From Plotosus lineatus (lineage: Eukaryota > Chordata > Actinopteri > Siluriformes > Plotosidae), in NCBI GenBank assembly GCA_024760905.1, contig CM045729.1, positions 46,557,580 to 46,621,579 on the forward strand: DNA of 64,000 nt, written 5' to 3'. The notes below the pieces were generated by a model, which searched no databases, was not told the origin of the DNA, and saw only the letters and a program-made list of their open reading frames with translations. The translations under genes were made by a program, and so were the position numbers. Within the stretch, counting starts at the first letter, position 1. Each line of letters begins with the position of its first letter. Below are positions 10,999 through 23,700 of the stretch, piece after piece.

Positions 10999-11599
10999 TC
11001 AACACGACTATGTACAGTTAAATGCTTTAGTAAAATACTGCACAGTACTTCAGTGGGACGATGACTAGGCCTGATCCCCAAAAACATAATCGATTCATTT
11101 AGACCTCTTATTTACATCAAGTAATGTTTTCACTATTCCAGATGTACTATATTGGGGAAGGGTCGTGTCTTAAAATCAACAGCATACAGTATTCGTCTAA
11201 AATGCAGCCTTTGTTGGTTTTTTTCTGAGCAACAATGTCCTATTTTACTCAGTTAAAAATAAATAAATTCTTAACAATTAATATAATAATAATTTTTTTG
11301 TAGTGTTTCTTCTGAGTATTTTCCTAGTTCTTATGCTCCTCATATTTATTTTTTTTATTTTTGTGGATTTGTTTTGGAAAAAGTACTCTACAAGTGAATT
11401 TTAGATGTCAAGTCAAATAAGGGTTTGTCGTGGGTCAATAAACCACTAAGAGGTAAACTGAATAACATTGTCTCATTCTTGTGGGATCTGAGGTGAATGT
11501 GTTGGAAACAGGGAAAATAATCAAGCATATGGATCAGACTGATTTGACAAGAGCCGTATTGTGACCTCTAAACGACTTAGGTCTATTCATCCATCTCCA

Positions 11600-11889
11600 A
11601 AATGGCAGGTCTAATGGGGTGTTCTTGGTAGTACATACCCACTAACTGTTGCCAGAAGGAAAACCAGTAAAGTGGAAAACCAGTAAAGTGGAAAAAGAGT
11701 GTCACGAATGCCCAAGGCTCACCAATACATGTAGATTGTGGATAGTTTGATCACATAGATACTGTAGCACAGTTATCAGTTCATGTTGGCTTTGCTAGAA
11801 GGATGCAAGAAGATACAGTGCGTTATAGCTTGCTTGGTTCGCCTTGCAGCAGACCAGTGAAGAGGTCATAATGTTATGGCTGATCGGTG
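11600..11889 (+). mobile_element. Decayed Tc1/mariner end
   Basis: Ends in GGTCATAATGTTATGGCTGATCGG just before TGTA. This terminal sequence is known from teleost Tc1/mariner families. The left part is unrecognisable. Confidence 0.45.
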
Positions 11890-12204
11890 TACATTATTGC
11901 AGCAGAAAGCATGAAAGTGGTCACAGTGCATCATGGATATAAGATGAAGGAATGAATAAGCGTTCTCCTATAAGGTTCTACAGCTATGGACTGTAACAGT
12001 CTTCCGATCAGTGTTCAGAACAAAATATTTGTTTAGCCAAACGTTTTGTCAATGATCTTCTCTTCGGTAAAAGAACAAATGTGATGACTTCACAGTCACA
12101 GGGTTTTGGTGACTTGAGATACTGGATACTGCCTGTGATCAATTTCCTAGTTACACATTTGCAACTCTACAGTACACAGTTATGGAAGTTGAATTGTTTA
12201 GAAT

Positions 12205-12330
12205 TGCGATATCCAGTGCCATCCAAATGAGGCCGAGTTCCCTTTTGTGTCTGGTTCCTCCTAAAGTTTTATTCTCATATTGTCTCAGAGTTTTTCCTTG
12301 CCATCGCCACCTCTGGCTTGCTGATTAGGA
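12205..12330 (+). repeat. Teleost interspersed repeat fragment
   Basis: Contains the block GTCTCAGAGTTTTTCCTTGCC..CACCTCTGGCTTGCT, which recurs in many fish genomes. I cannot assign a class. Confidence 0.4.
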
Positions 12331-12448
12331 ATAAATTTTACCTTTCGATCTGAAATGTTTTATTAATAAAAGTCATATTTATAGAAGTGTCTTGTTACAG
12401 TGTCCATTGATAAAAGCTTTAGATGCAATTTGGAAAAGCCAATTAGTC

Positions 12449-13265
12449 CAAGGGTGGCCAACCCACGGCTCCCGAACCACATGCGGTTCTTTGCCTGGTT
12501 TCATGCGGCTCTTATATTAATCTCGAAGTTTGTGTTTTTTTTAATGTACGTGTTTGCTTTGCTTGAGTTCAATATGGTATTTTCGTTAAATGTGCTTGTG
12601 CGTGAGATGACAATAATACAAAGCTTCCTAGTATGGGCGAGATCATTTTTAAGTAAACAATTTGTGTCAAGTTAGCGCTTAATGGCAGAGGAAAAAATGC
12701 ACAGTAAACACACGACATTTTTAACAGAGAGGGAGAGGGTTTTTTTGTTTGTTTAGTGTAAGAGCACGCCATTCTGCCTTATGTCAGGCGTCATTAGCGC
12801 ATTTCAAAGCTTCATCAGCGCCACTTCAGCTCACTCCATGCTAACTTCGACCTGGAATTTCCAAAAGGGACTGAACTTCACAAGCACAAGTTGTTCACTT
12901 TGAAACGTCAGACAGAAAAGCAAATACAGTTTTTCCAAAAATTTACAAAGTGCTCAGAGACCATAACGCTTGCATCGTATCAACTGGCTTGGAACATGGC
13001 ATGGGCCAGAAAGTCATACAATGAAGGAAAGTTCATTTAAAAAATACCTCAGTGGTGATGTTGAAATCTTGTCTCCTGAAAACGACAAACTAAAATATAT
13101 GGTATCAGAATATATGGTATCCAACTGTCTCGCCATACTATTGAACACAGAATGTCAGACATTAACGCGGCTATTGATGCAGTTACACTCTGACCTTCAA
13201 AGATGTGAGAATTTTATGAGAATGTTGGTGTGTGGATTTAAAATACGTAAATCTGTCTGAGCAGT

Positions 13266-13314
<49 letters not shown>

Positions 13315-13399
13315 AAGGGATGGGTGATGTTCATGTGTATGATGGGGCTCTTTGTGGTAACACTGTGGCTCTTGGTCTCTAACTGGTTGGCCACTGCTG
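12449..13399 (+). mobile_element. hAT element with GTF2IRD2/ZBED-like transposase remnant, 951 bp
   Basis: Perfect 8-bp target duplication AATTAGTC at 12441-12448 and 13400-13407. Termini CAAGGGTGGCCAACC and GGTTGGCCACTGCTG. Between 12900 and 13080 are pieces of a hAT transposase (ASYQLAWNM, ARKSYNEG, YLSGDVEILSPENDK) in changed frames. A (GT)n(GA)n run at 13264-13316 grew inside. Non-autonomous relic. Confidence 0.85.
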
Positions 13400-13434
13400 A
13401 ATTAGTCTAATGTCATCAAGAATAGCTTCTGCAC

Positions 13435-13725
13435 CCTACAGTAAGGTGGTAATGGGTTCGAATCCTGTTCTTGGGCCTTTCTGTGTGGAGTGTGCATGTT
13501 TCCTCCAGGTACTCCAGTTAGTCTCACGGTCCAAAGACATGCATTTGGCTGGTTGGCTGCTCAAAGTTTGTCCTACTTGTGTGTGTGTGTGTGTGTGTGT
13601 GGATCATGCAGTGGTCTATTCGGGCTGAACCCAGTCTTTTTACTGAGAGTTAGCTGGGATTGGCTCGAGCCTCTTTGCAACCCTATTTAGGAAGGAGTGA
13701 ATGGTTTTGGCAAATGAATGAGCGA
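13435..13725 (+). repeat. SINE (family C)
   Basis: tRNA-like B box GGTTCGAATCC at 13456-13466, TCCTCCAGGTACTCC, a (TG)n run, GATTGGCTCGAGCC and GAATGAATG-like end. It lies just beyond the hAT copy. Confidence 0.7.
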
Positions 13726-14039
13726 GAATTAGCCTAATGTTCATACTGTATGTGGAAGCCAGAGTACTCAGAGGAAACCCTCACAATCCTGTGAGGAGAA
13801 CATGGTTATGGTTAGTTGCTGTGCAACTGTGGGTTTTTTTTTTTTTTTTTAAAGGTAATTAATTGTTCTGTTTATAGTATTATAAATAGAGCATCAATAA
13901 AGGGGCTATTTGATATATGTTGAATATGCATAGATATCACATAGCCTGGTCGTAAAATGTGTATAACTTTTAAATGTATTTTTAAGCAAAACAACAACAA
14001 CAACAACTTTTAACTATAAAATTAACCTGAGGGTAAGTT

Positions 14040-15020
14040 ATAGGCAGGTGTACGAGTGCGCGCGCGCAGAAGTGTCTGGTTGCTAAGAGACAGACAAAGC
14101 TCGAGCAGACAAAAAAAAAAAGCGCGTTTTCCTTTATGAAGGACAAGAGTGCCGTTATGGACGGTTAGTGCTCGTCACAGCTAAAGCTACTCTTTCAACA
14201 TGTAGACAGGAAATCCGCTCGACACTCAGCTCAGGTAAGAAATAGCGTGTAAATGACTGGAGCCGGTTCACTCGAGTTCTGAGAGTGGTGGGACTTCTTT
14301 TAAACTTCAGTAGCCATGGTACAAAACAACACTGAACTACCGTTGCTAGCTTCCTCACAACAACCCAGGGCCCGGTGTTAATACCAAGCGAGGGTGGTAG
14401 CTGGCTGTCTGGTTAACTGTCGACACGAGAACCAATGGTTCTCTGTTTGTTTGCTGAATATATTTTCGTGACAGTATATATTTGCGTTAGTGTTGTTGTT
14501 TTTCGTTCCTTAAAGATCCCTTTTTCACCCACAGCCATGAGTTAGCACGCCTGCTAACTTGCGTCACCCACACAACCCAACCGTGCGTTCCAAACAACAA
14601 CGGACACCATACCACAAGTAGAGTCATGGCTATTTCGAGTATGTAGTGTGCGGTTTGAGACGCAACCTCAGCAGAATAAAAAAATAATATATCCGAGGCA
14701 CAAGGATTTGTCCACATTAACTACGCCTGCTGACGGACAAACTGTCGTCCTATTTGGACATGTATTGTACTGTCAAACGCCAAGAAATCGTTAGTCCCTA
14801 CTTGTGCAGTGCACTTATGCAGGAAAGAATAAGTCGATTGGGATCGAGCCACTAGCTTCGTTGTAACGCGCATGCGCAGTGCAAGCCGGGGCCCTGTGTA
14901 GAGCGGCTTTTGACAATTACAGGTCCATGTGCGCTCTAGATAAGCCGGTCAGTGTCCGTAAAACTGCTGACTCAATTCAGACGGGTACCGTCAAAATCTT
15001 CAACCTCTTCAGAAATGGTA
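14040..15020 (+). promoter_or_regulatory. CpG-rich candidate promoter and 5' UTR region of ttll4
   Basis: This is the only CpG-dense non-coding stretch between the two gene bodies. It holds a (CG)n run near 14058, a perfect NRF1 palindrome at 14867-14878, an RFX half-site-like GTTGCTAAGAGAC near 14078, and exon-donor-like junctions CTCAG|GTAAGA near 14235 and AAATG|GTAAAT near 15016. ttll4 has no start site close to its first coding exon: a splice acceptor with a pyrimidine tract sits at 19371. A non-coding first exon here is therefore likely. TTLL4 acts in cilia and centrioles, so RFX/NRF1 control would make sense, but this is inference. Confidence 0.5.
14867..14878. promoter_or_regulatory. 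NRF1 binding site (palindrome)
   Basis: CGCGCATGCGCA matches the NRF1 consensus YGCGCAYGCGCR at every position. It sits in the CpG-rich block upstream of ttll4. NRF1 sites mark TATA-less promoters close to the start site. Confidence 0.6.
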
Positions 15021-15229
15021 AATGCTTTTATGTTTCAACATTAGTTCAGCCACCCAGTGAACAAATAACGGCTAGAATAAGCCCAGTTTTTATCCACGTG
15101 ACTGGTGTAAAACGTTCCTGTTGGTAATTGTTCTTCTGGAAAAGTTTGAAAATGTACCGAACTTATCAGGCCTGTTTAACAATTTCAATGAAATGTGAGA
15201 AACAGGGAATTGTTGTCAATTGTTTGGCA

Positions 15230-15515
15230 TAGTAGCACAGCCACCTTGACAGCAAGGACACCCTGGGCTCGGGCGTTTCTGTGGGGAGTTTTCACGGTCT
15301 CTCTATGGGGTACCCCGGGTTCCTCACAGAGAGATTAGACTAATTGGCCGTTCTAGGTTACTCCTGGGTTCGAGTGTTGATAGTTGTGTGTATATTGGCC
15401 CTAAATTTTCTCTGGCGAGCTGTTTGGACGCGTGCACCCGACTATTACTCAATGCCGGCAGTGTGGTGGTTCCAGCCTCCCTGCGATTTCAGTGCGAGTT
15501 TGACAAACGTTTGTG
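15230..15515 (+). repeat. SINE (family C), diverged
   Basis: Shows the same order of blocks as the other family C copies (TTTCTGTGGGGAG, TACCCCGGGTTCCTC, GTGTGTATATTGGCCC, GGTTCCAGCCTCCCTGCGA), then a (GT)n run. It sits just downstream of the CpG-rich region. Confidence 0.55.
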
Positions 15516-15539
15516 TGTGTGTGTGTGTGTGTATCGTCC

Positions 15540-16170
15540 TGACAACGGGGTCTGTCCAATCACTTTTTTTTTTGTATCAATTACGGTATGCGATTCTAAA
15601 ACCAACACATCCAGGTTTTTTGTGCAGGGTAAGATTTTCGGACACGTCCCTTCTCAGTAACGTTAGTGGAGGATGTCTCTAATTATGCTCAATTCACATG
15701 GCTTCCACCATCTGAAATAATCATTAATGTTTTGGGATTGTCACTTTGGAGTTCTTTTAAACATCATGTAAATATGATTGTCCGTGCTTTAATCTTACAC
15801 AGTACTTAATTTCATGTTAGGTTTTAGAGAAAAACAATGGAAAACGCCATCCTTATAATTAAACAGAAATGATACAATGGAATCTTCTTTACTTTAAAGT
15901 ACAAGTTAGGGTTTGTTTATCTGAAATCCCACAGAGGCTCAAGTAATAAATCCTTGTACACGTTTGCTAGTAGTTTAGTTAGAATGGCACTATGGAACCT
16001 TGATTTCTGAGAAGGACCTTTTCATTCTTATTTCTGTGTGTGCCATGAATGGACTATTTGTCAGGATGTGATTTAAGTCGAGAGAGAGAGAGAGAGAGAG
16101 ATGTGCCACTGTTGGGTCATTAAGCAAGGGCTTTAACCACCAATTGCTCAGTTGCAGAAATATGATAAAT
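15540..16170. other. No recognisable feature
   Basis: Putative 5' intron of ttll4. Only a (GA)n run at 16080-16101 stands out. Confidence 0.4.
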
Positions 16171-16177
16171 ATACAAA

Positions 16178-19123
16178 TTGGATTCCAAAAAAGTTGTGAC
16201 ACTGTACAAAGTGTGACGAAAAACTGAATGCAATGATGTGGCAGTGCCAAATTTCAGTATTTTATTCCGAATAGAACATGGATGATGGGACAAAAGTTTA
16301 AACTGAGAAAATGCATCATTTTAAGGGGAAAATATGTTGATTTTAAATTTCATGGCGTCAACAAATCTCAAAAAAGTTGGGGCAAGGCCATTTTTACCAT
16401 TGTGAGGCATCCCCTCTTCTTACAACACTCTGCAAACATCTGGGGACTGAGGAGACAAGTTTCTTAAGTTTAGAAATGGGAATGCTGTCCCATTCTTGTT
16501 TAATACAGGCCTTTAACTGTTGAACTGTCTTGGGCCTTTTTTGTTTCACCTTCCTCTTTATGATGCACCAAATGTTCTCTATTGGTGAAAGATCTGGACT
16601 GCAGGCTGCACAAAAAATGCAAGGCCTTCTCTGAAAGAGACGATATCTGGATGGGAGCACATGTTGTTCTAGAACCTGAATATGCCTTTCCAGATGTGCA
16701 AGCTGCCCATGCCACACACAAATGCAACCCCACTCCATCACAGATGCAGGCTTCCGAACTGAGCACTGATAACAACTTGGGTTGTTTTTGTTCTCTTTAG
16801 TCTGGATGACATGGCGTCCCAGTTTTCCATAAAGAACTTAGAATTGTGATTTGTCTGACCACAGAACAGTTTTCCACTTTGCCACACTCTATTTTAAATG
16901 ACCCCCCCCTGGCCCTGTGCTTCTGCGTCCTGTTTAGAAATGGCTTCTTTTTTGTACTGTAGAGTTTCAGCTGGCAACGGCGGATTGCACGGAGAATTGT
17001 GTTCACCAACAATGGTTTCTGGAAGTACTGCTGAGCCCATTCTGTGATTTCCCTTACAGTAGCATTCCTGTTTGTAATGCAGTGCCATTTCAGGGCCCAA
17101 AGATCACGGGCATCCAGTATGGTTTTTCGGCTTTGACCTTTACCCACAGAGATTGTTCCAGCTTCTCTGAACCTTTGCATTGTAAATGATAACTTGAAAC
17201 TCTGCAATTTTTCACTGGGAAACACCTTTCTGATATTGTTCCACTATCTGTCTGCGTAACATTGTGGGAATTGATCCTCTACCCATCTTTGCTTCTGAGA
17301 GACCCTGCCACTCTCAGAAGCTCTTTTTATACTTGGTCATGTTGCGAATGGACCTCATTGGTCTTCCAGCTGTGCGTTATAAGTGCAGTTGACTTTTCCG
17401 GCCTCTTATTGCTACCTGTCTCAACTTTTTTGAGATTTATTGACGCCATGAAATCTTAAAATCAACATGTTTGTTGATTGACCATGGAAAGGCTCCTCCT
17501 CATACACCTCCGCTCTATGGTGAGCCCCACCCTAGATCCGCTGCAGTTTGCCTACAGGCCCAACATCGGAGTAGAAGACGCCGTCAACTACCTTCTGCAG
17601 CGGGCACTCGCCCACCTGGAGATTGCTGGCAGCGCTGTGAGGGTCATGTTCTTTGACTTCTCCAGCGCCTTCAACACCATCAGGCCAGCGCTTCTGCGGG
17701 GAAAGCTGGAGGACGTGGGAATGGACGGGCATCTTGCTGCCTGGATCACTGACTACCTTACTAACCGTCCACAGTACGTGCAGCTACGCGGCTGTAAGTC
17801 AAAGGTGGCAGTCTGCAGCACGGGGGCACCGCAGGGCACCGTCCTCTCACCCTTCCTTTTCAGCATTTATACCTCGGACTTTAGCTATAGCACAGACAGC
17901 TGCCACCTCCAGAAGTTTTCGGACGACTCCGCCATCGTGGGCCGTGTGTCGGAGGGGAACGAGCTGGAGTACCGGTCGGTCATCGTTGACTTCGTGGACT
18001 GGTGTGAGCGCAACCACTTGTGCTTGAACACCAGGAAGACGAAGGAGATGGTGGTCGACTTCAGAAGAGGCACACTAACACACACACACACACACACACA
18101 CAATCACTAGTGAACGTCCAGGGACAGGACATTGAGATAGTGAACAGTTTCAAATACCTGGGCGTTCACCTTAACAATAAACTGGACTGGTCCCACAACA
18201 CCAACGCCCTGTACAAGAAGGGCCAGAGTCGCCGCCACCTTCTGAGGAGACTCGGGTCCTTCGGAGTATGCAGACCTTTGCTCAGGACATTTTATGACTC
18301 TGTGGTAGCCTCTGCAATCCTCTACGCTGCCATCTGCTGGGCCCCAGGCAGCACAGAGCGGGACAGAAAAAGACTGAACAAGCTGGTCATGAGGGCCAGC
18401 TCTGTCCTCGGCTGCCCACTGGACTCTGTGGAGGAGGTGAGTGAGAGGAGGATGGTAGCAAAGCTCACATCCATCATGAACAACAGCTCTCACCCACTGC
18501 ACCAGACTGTAGAGGAGCTGAGTAGCTCCTTCAGTGGACGACTGAGACCTCCTCAGTGCAGGAAGCAGCGCGCAGATTGTTCATTCCCACCGCTGTCAGA
18601 CTGTACAACGCCACTTTGTAACTGTCTGTGAAAATACCGGTTATGTGCAATAAAAACCCTGTGCACTTTAATCAACCACATCTACCCCACTGACTGTGAA
18701 CCATATCAACCCATCTACTCTGCCCTCAGATACATATACACTTGAATATAGGCCAGTCTACAAAGTCGTTCCCTTCTTTTCTTTTATTGTTTATTAATTT
18801 ATACTATTTATGTATCTATTTATTTATTTACTTATATAATATATATGTATGTGTGTATGTTTGTATATGTATCTATTTTTGCACCCCCTACTGATGGTAC
18901 CTCAAGAGCCTGTAACAGTGAATTTCTCCATTGTGAGATTAATAAAGCTGTATCTTATCTGTATCTTATCTTTGTCCCTTAAAATGATACATTTTCTCAG
19001 TTTAAACTTTTCACACTGTCATCTATGTTCTATTCGGAATAAAATATTGTAATTTTGCACTTCCACATTGCATTCAGTTTTTATTCACAATTTGTATAGT
19101 GTGCCAACTTTTTTGGAATCCTG
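16178..19123 (-). mobile_element. Tc1-like element split by a LINE
   Basis: Termini GGATTCCAAAAAAGTTG (left) and CAACTTTTTTGGAATCC (right) extend into long inverted repeats ending in CTGAATGCAATG. The minus strand holds a frameshifted transposase: an N-terminal part at 17225-16797 (RNATVREITEWA) and a C-terminal part at 16741-16394 with SPDLSPIENIW, part of the DDE domain. The right arm (18975-19123) is separated from the rest by the LINE at about 17470-18972. Confidence 0.85.
17470..18972 (+). mobile_element. CR1/L2/Rex1-type LINE fragment (reverse transcriptase)
   Basis: The ORF at 17478-18110 encodes reverse transcriptase: LQFAYRPNIGVEDAV, FFDFSSAFNTIRP, GAPQGTVLSPFLF and KFSDDSAIVG (the DD of the active site). 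The C-terminal part at 18108-18630 is in another frame after a (CA)n run (KYLGVHLNNKLDW; SILYAAICWAPG). The 3' end is TTAATAAAGCTG then TATCTTATC units, typical of this clade. The 5' part is missing. A TTTGT repeat flanks it. Confidence 0.85.
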
Positions 19124-19371
19124 TTCGTACATCACTCTGGATAAGGGTGTCTGCCGAATGTCGTAAATGTACTAATGTGTAATTAGCCCAAAATTTTTAA
19201 ATAAGAATTTTTTTATTATTGGTATTTTGAAAGCACCAGCAGTGAGGTCTGATCAAATTTGCAAAAATATTTTTTCAAATTGGGATTTCAGCCTATCTCA
19301 AAAAAATCTGATATCAATCCAACATTAAGAGATATTAAGTGCTTTTGAATTTAACCTCATCTTTTCCTCAG

Positions 19372-20796
19372 TTTTAGGTGTGGTGATGTTGTTCAGCATA
19401 TAAGTATCAGTCTATGCTGGGAGAGAGTACGATGGCAGTTCATGGCTTCCATTGTAGCTGAGGACTTGAGAAAGGGGGCGTCACAGCCGGCCCTAATTAT
19501 CCAAGCAAAATCTGCAACTGTGCATTTGTCCAACACTTGTGCATCTTCTGCTGTTGTTGGAAAGAAATGGCAGCATCCTTCAGCATTTGGCGACTCTGTT
19601 CCTTGGCCTAATGTGAAAGTGGTGTATGAGCGGCCCCATAATTTCTCAGGAATATCCTCACAGCGTGCCTCTCCATCAGTGCCTGCAGATGTTGTATGTG
19701 CCCAAGGCACAGGTTTCCTTCCTTCCAGCAGCAGTTGTAAAGATACCAGAGCACACAGTGCTGTGTCAAAGAGTTCAGTTCATGTCAGTGGTCCCTCTAC
19801 TGTCTGTCAAAGCACTTGTCCTCTGGAGCCAAGTCTTAACGGATATCAGTCACACAGGCACCTAAATCCACTCAGGTTAAAGCCAAGGCTTTTAGGAAAA
19901 AGAGCTTTTGCACCTCCTCTATCTATTTATCCTCCTTGTCCCTCACCACCTAAAGCATCCTCTCGCAAAGTGTCTGTGATAGTCGAAAAAACCATGCCTG
20001 CAAATCAGTCGTACCCGTGGTCTAGGGGTAAGGTCCGAAGCAACAGCAACGGGGTTGTCCGGTCCTCCTGTGCCAAGGTGACTACAATAACCAGGTTAGA
20101 GACAAAAGATTTGAGGAAATCTAGTGCTATATTTTCTGGCAAAAAAGAGTGCAAAGCCAGTATAATAAAGCACAGCCAAATAACAGTGCCTTTAGAAAAT
20201 AAATGCACAGGTATGCCTCCAAACCATATCTCAGACATCTCTATGTACAAGATTGGGGCTGAGGATGTGAAAGAGAATGAGTGTTGTGCAGAATATGGCA
20301 CCAGTGAAGCACCTCCCAGAGTGAAAAAAGTCAACTCTGAAGTAGCGTTCACGGCAACTATTCGACAGCTCACTAAAAACATGGCCTACGTGCACAACGG
20401 GACACTAAATGGTCTGAGTGGACCGTTAATGGCCAGTTTTGATTCTCAGTGCAACAGGACAGAAGAGAAGAATACAGGTGGCAATTCTGACACACAAACC
20501 TCAACAGTTTGCCTTATTAATGGGAGTGAAGAGTTTTACATGGACACTAATCCCTCTAGTGCCCTTTGCCTAAATGAAAATTCCACTAGTGATGGAACCA
20601 CTGAGAACGGTCTAAGTGCCATTCCAGAGGATTTAGATCGCAAAATGGACTCTCCTCAGTCACCTACTGTTTATTCAGTGATGAACCAGATATCGGCCAT
20701 ACACCTTACAAAGGATGGATGTCTACACACTTCAGAAGAAGACCCAAGCCAATGCCCTATGATTCTGGATGAGGGTTGTCTGCCTGATGCCATGTG
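19372..20796 (+). other. ttll4: First coding exon of ttll4, with upstream AUGs
   Basis: The exon follows the acceptor TCTTTTCCTCAG and ends at GTGAGT (20797). The long open frame starts at ATG 19442, giving MASIVAEDL; human TTLL4 also starts MAS. Three ATGs precede it in the exon, at 19386, 19414 and 19432. The last two share a frame and stop at 19459-19461, overlapping the main start. The 19432 ATG has the better context (A at -3, G at +4) than 19442 (T at -3). Confidence 0.8.
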
Positions 20797-23700
20797 GTGA
20801 GTATGAACAAGTTCCTCTTATACTGACATTTTCACACTAAAACTTGGTGTGCCCATAGCTCACTTTTTTTTAAACTTTATTTAAAAAAAATGTCTGCATA
20901 AACATGTCTGCTTTATGACAGAGTATTGACAGCCAGGTTCCTCTCCACTTGTGCAGCTTGTTCTTTTGATGAATGATCCCAATTCATACTGTGCCATTTG
21001 CAGATGTTTGACTTTAGCATGAATAGTTTCTTCATTTTTCATTCCTTTTGCTCGCCAGATATCATTTTATAGACCTTTTACTGTGCATCGGGTGAATAAA
21101 ATTCAGGATGAAATGATATGTTCCAAATTTACTATTTGTGATCTTTCCAAATAGGCTAATTTGATTCTTCACATACTTTTGAGAACCAGAGTAGTGCACC
21201 GATGCCCCAAACACTGAGTTCTCCAAAACATTTTGTATAAGGAAATAAACACAAATTTAACTGTTTCTTTTTTCTCAACATGAACAACTCATCTCTGCTA
21301 ATACATACACAAGTTTTGTATGGATAATAATTGAAAATAAGATGATTTGAGTCGACATTTTTGAAATGGTTAGTATTTTATGTGAGCGTCTGTCAAATGT
21401 TTATTTAGCTTTATATGGTGCATTATGTGAGCTCAGGTAGGACTGCAGGTTTTTTCTCAAGTCTTTCCTCATGAATTTCTGTTATGTCTCCCATATAATC
21501 AGGATAAAAATTAACCTGTGTATTTATTTAGATTTTGCTATTTATTTTGACTATTCTTGTCGTCAACTAGCTAGATATCTTAGCCCTAGTTTAGTTGTGT
21601 CCAATTCACACCCATCAAGAATTGCTTTTCCTATCACATGATCACAACCAACCAGGGACTCCATGACATGCATTGCTCCCATGAGAGCTTGGCCAATTGG
21701 CTCCCATTGACTCCTGGTCACGGATGGCTGTTTCATTCATCTGGATTCGAACTTGTGATCTCTGGGGTAATAGTCACACACTTGCTTGATGCACCACTCA
21801 GGAGCCCCAACTAGCTAGATATTTCTCACTGTTCCGCTCAAACATTTGGAAGTGATAAACATCCAAAAGGGTCACCAAAGCACTCCAAGCCGATGACACT
21901 TACAGTGAAGAAGCGATTTGCTTGTCATGAGAAGTGTCGCTTGTCTTTGAGTGGCCAAGAAATTCACTTATTTCCTATGTTCATACCCCTTAAGTAATTT
22001 GTTTGAATGTTTTCCTTGTCAGTTGCTGACAATTATCCCAAGACATTGGCTCTTCTGTTTACAGAGAACTACTTTTTACAAAATGGTTTCAGTTTTGTAT
22101 AATATAACATTCATTCACCTTCTTCCAGGGTTGGGTTGTGGGCGCAGCATACTATATAGTACAAACATAGTATAACATATATTTCCTTAAATACTGTAGG
22201 GGTAAAGTTCTTTTAGCCAACTCCACCCATTTTCAGAATTTAAAAAATTAAGTTTTGCAAACGAATTCAATAGTTTTTTAATAGGAATGTTATGGATTCA
22301 TGTTAAAAATAACATGCCGTCATTATCGATTGACGAATATTTTTTCCTGTGGTGGGTCGTAAATGCATGTCAGAAGGGATTTTCTGCCCTGTCATTTATA
22401 TAATTTATCTTAAATATGCGAGTCACAACAAAAAGATTATCTTAACGTTGTTTAAAACAGTCCAATCAGAAATAAATGAACAGTTTGGCATGTTTGTCCT
22501 TGTCTTTTTACTAAGATAACATTTCTAATGTTAAACTGGTATAAATATAAGCTGTATTTTTATGTACAGTGGAACCTTGGTGGTCAAACCCAATTCATTT
22601 CAAAAATGTGGTCGATTTACGGAATTTTTGAAAAGTGAAAAAATATTTACCATAAATAGTTGAAACTTGATTAATGCGTTCAGATGAATGTCTACTTCCG
22701 TCAATACTTCCGTTGTGTGTACTCCGAAAATGAGGTGAATTTATGAAACATTAATATACAATACATACACTAATGCAGAAGAGTAAAACATATGTAGTAA
22801 TTACCCTAATTACGTACTGTATTTGTTGGCGATGCATATCTTTCCAGTTGCATTATGTCAGCGTACGTGGATGGATGGATGGGGAGGGAGAGATGGGGAA
22901 CGGGTTATTGCTTTGAGGGGAAGTGGTGGTTTTCCCCTTCTGTTTATTGATCGCAGTTGATTCTTTCATGTTCTCACGACTTTTGTCTTTTCCTTTCCAG
23001 TAGAATTACTGCTACTTTTTTAGGACTCCTAGTTAAGGGTTAAAGTAGCTGTAATGTAAAGAATAAATACAATACGCAATACGAGACGCTCTCTCAATGG
23101 CTGTTTAAAGTACTGTACACTGAGCAGCGTTCAACACCCTCACCTCTGCTCCGTTCGAACTCTGATAATTTTTTCAAACACCAAGGCATATTTTCCTTAT
23201 TTTTTTATTAAACTCCGATTTGTTCGACGACTGAGGTGCCACTGTATTTGTTTGTATTACTTCATGAGATGATCGTTCACGAGCATGAACCATATTCCCT
23301 GACTCCTATTTTGGATTGCTTTTGTTAACATGGCACTATTTTTGCTTTATATTGAGTCGAAGAGCATTTTATTATGCCAATTTTTAAGTATTTCATGGTT
23401 TGTAGCATGCCAATGCAGTAAATAGCATATCATGGTGTAGTCATCATAGTGTAGTGTGCATAGAAATGTTTAAAAATTAAGTAATGATCGGTCTGAGTGT
23501 TCGAAAAGCTCTGTAAACATGTAAAAATTCCTGTGCACATTAAAAACAAAAAAAGATTGTGATTTTGGGCAGTTTTGATTGAATGTAAAAGGAGAAATGT
23601 TAGTGACTGACCAATAGAACTGCACAAGCCTGAGCAGCTCTGGTCGTGTTCTTTCAGAAGAATTTATAATTCTCAATCTATCTCATTCTTAATGGATTTA

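Noticed and set aside
17478..18631. A host gene with reverse-transcriptase similarity
   Set aside because: It is a 5'-truncated LINE with a frameshift and a typical 3' tail.
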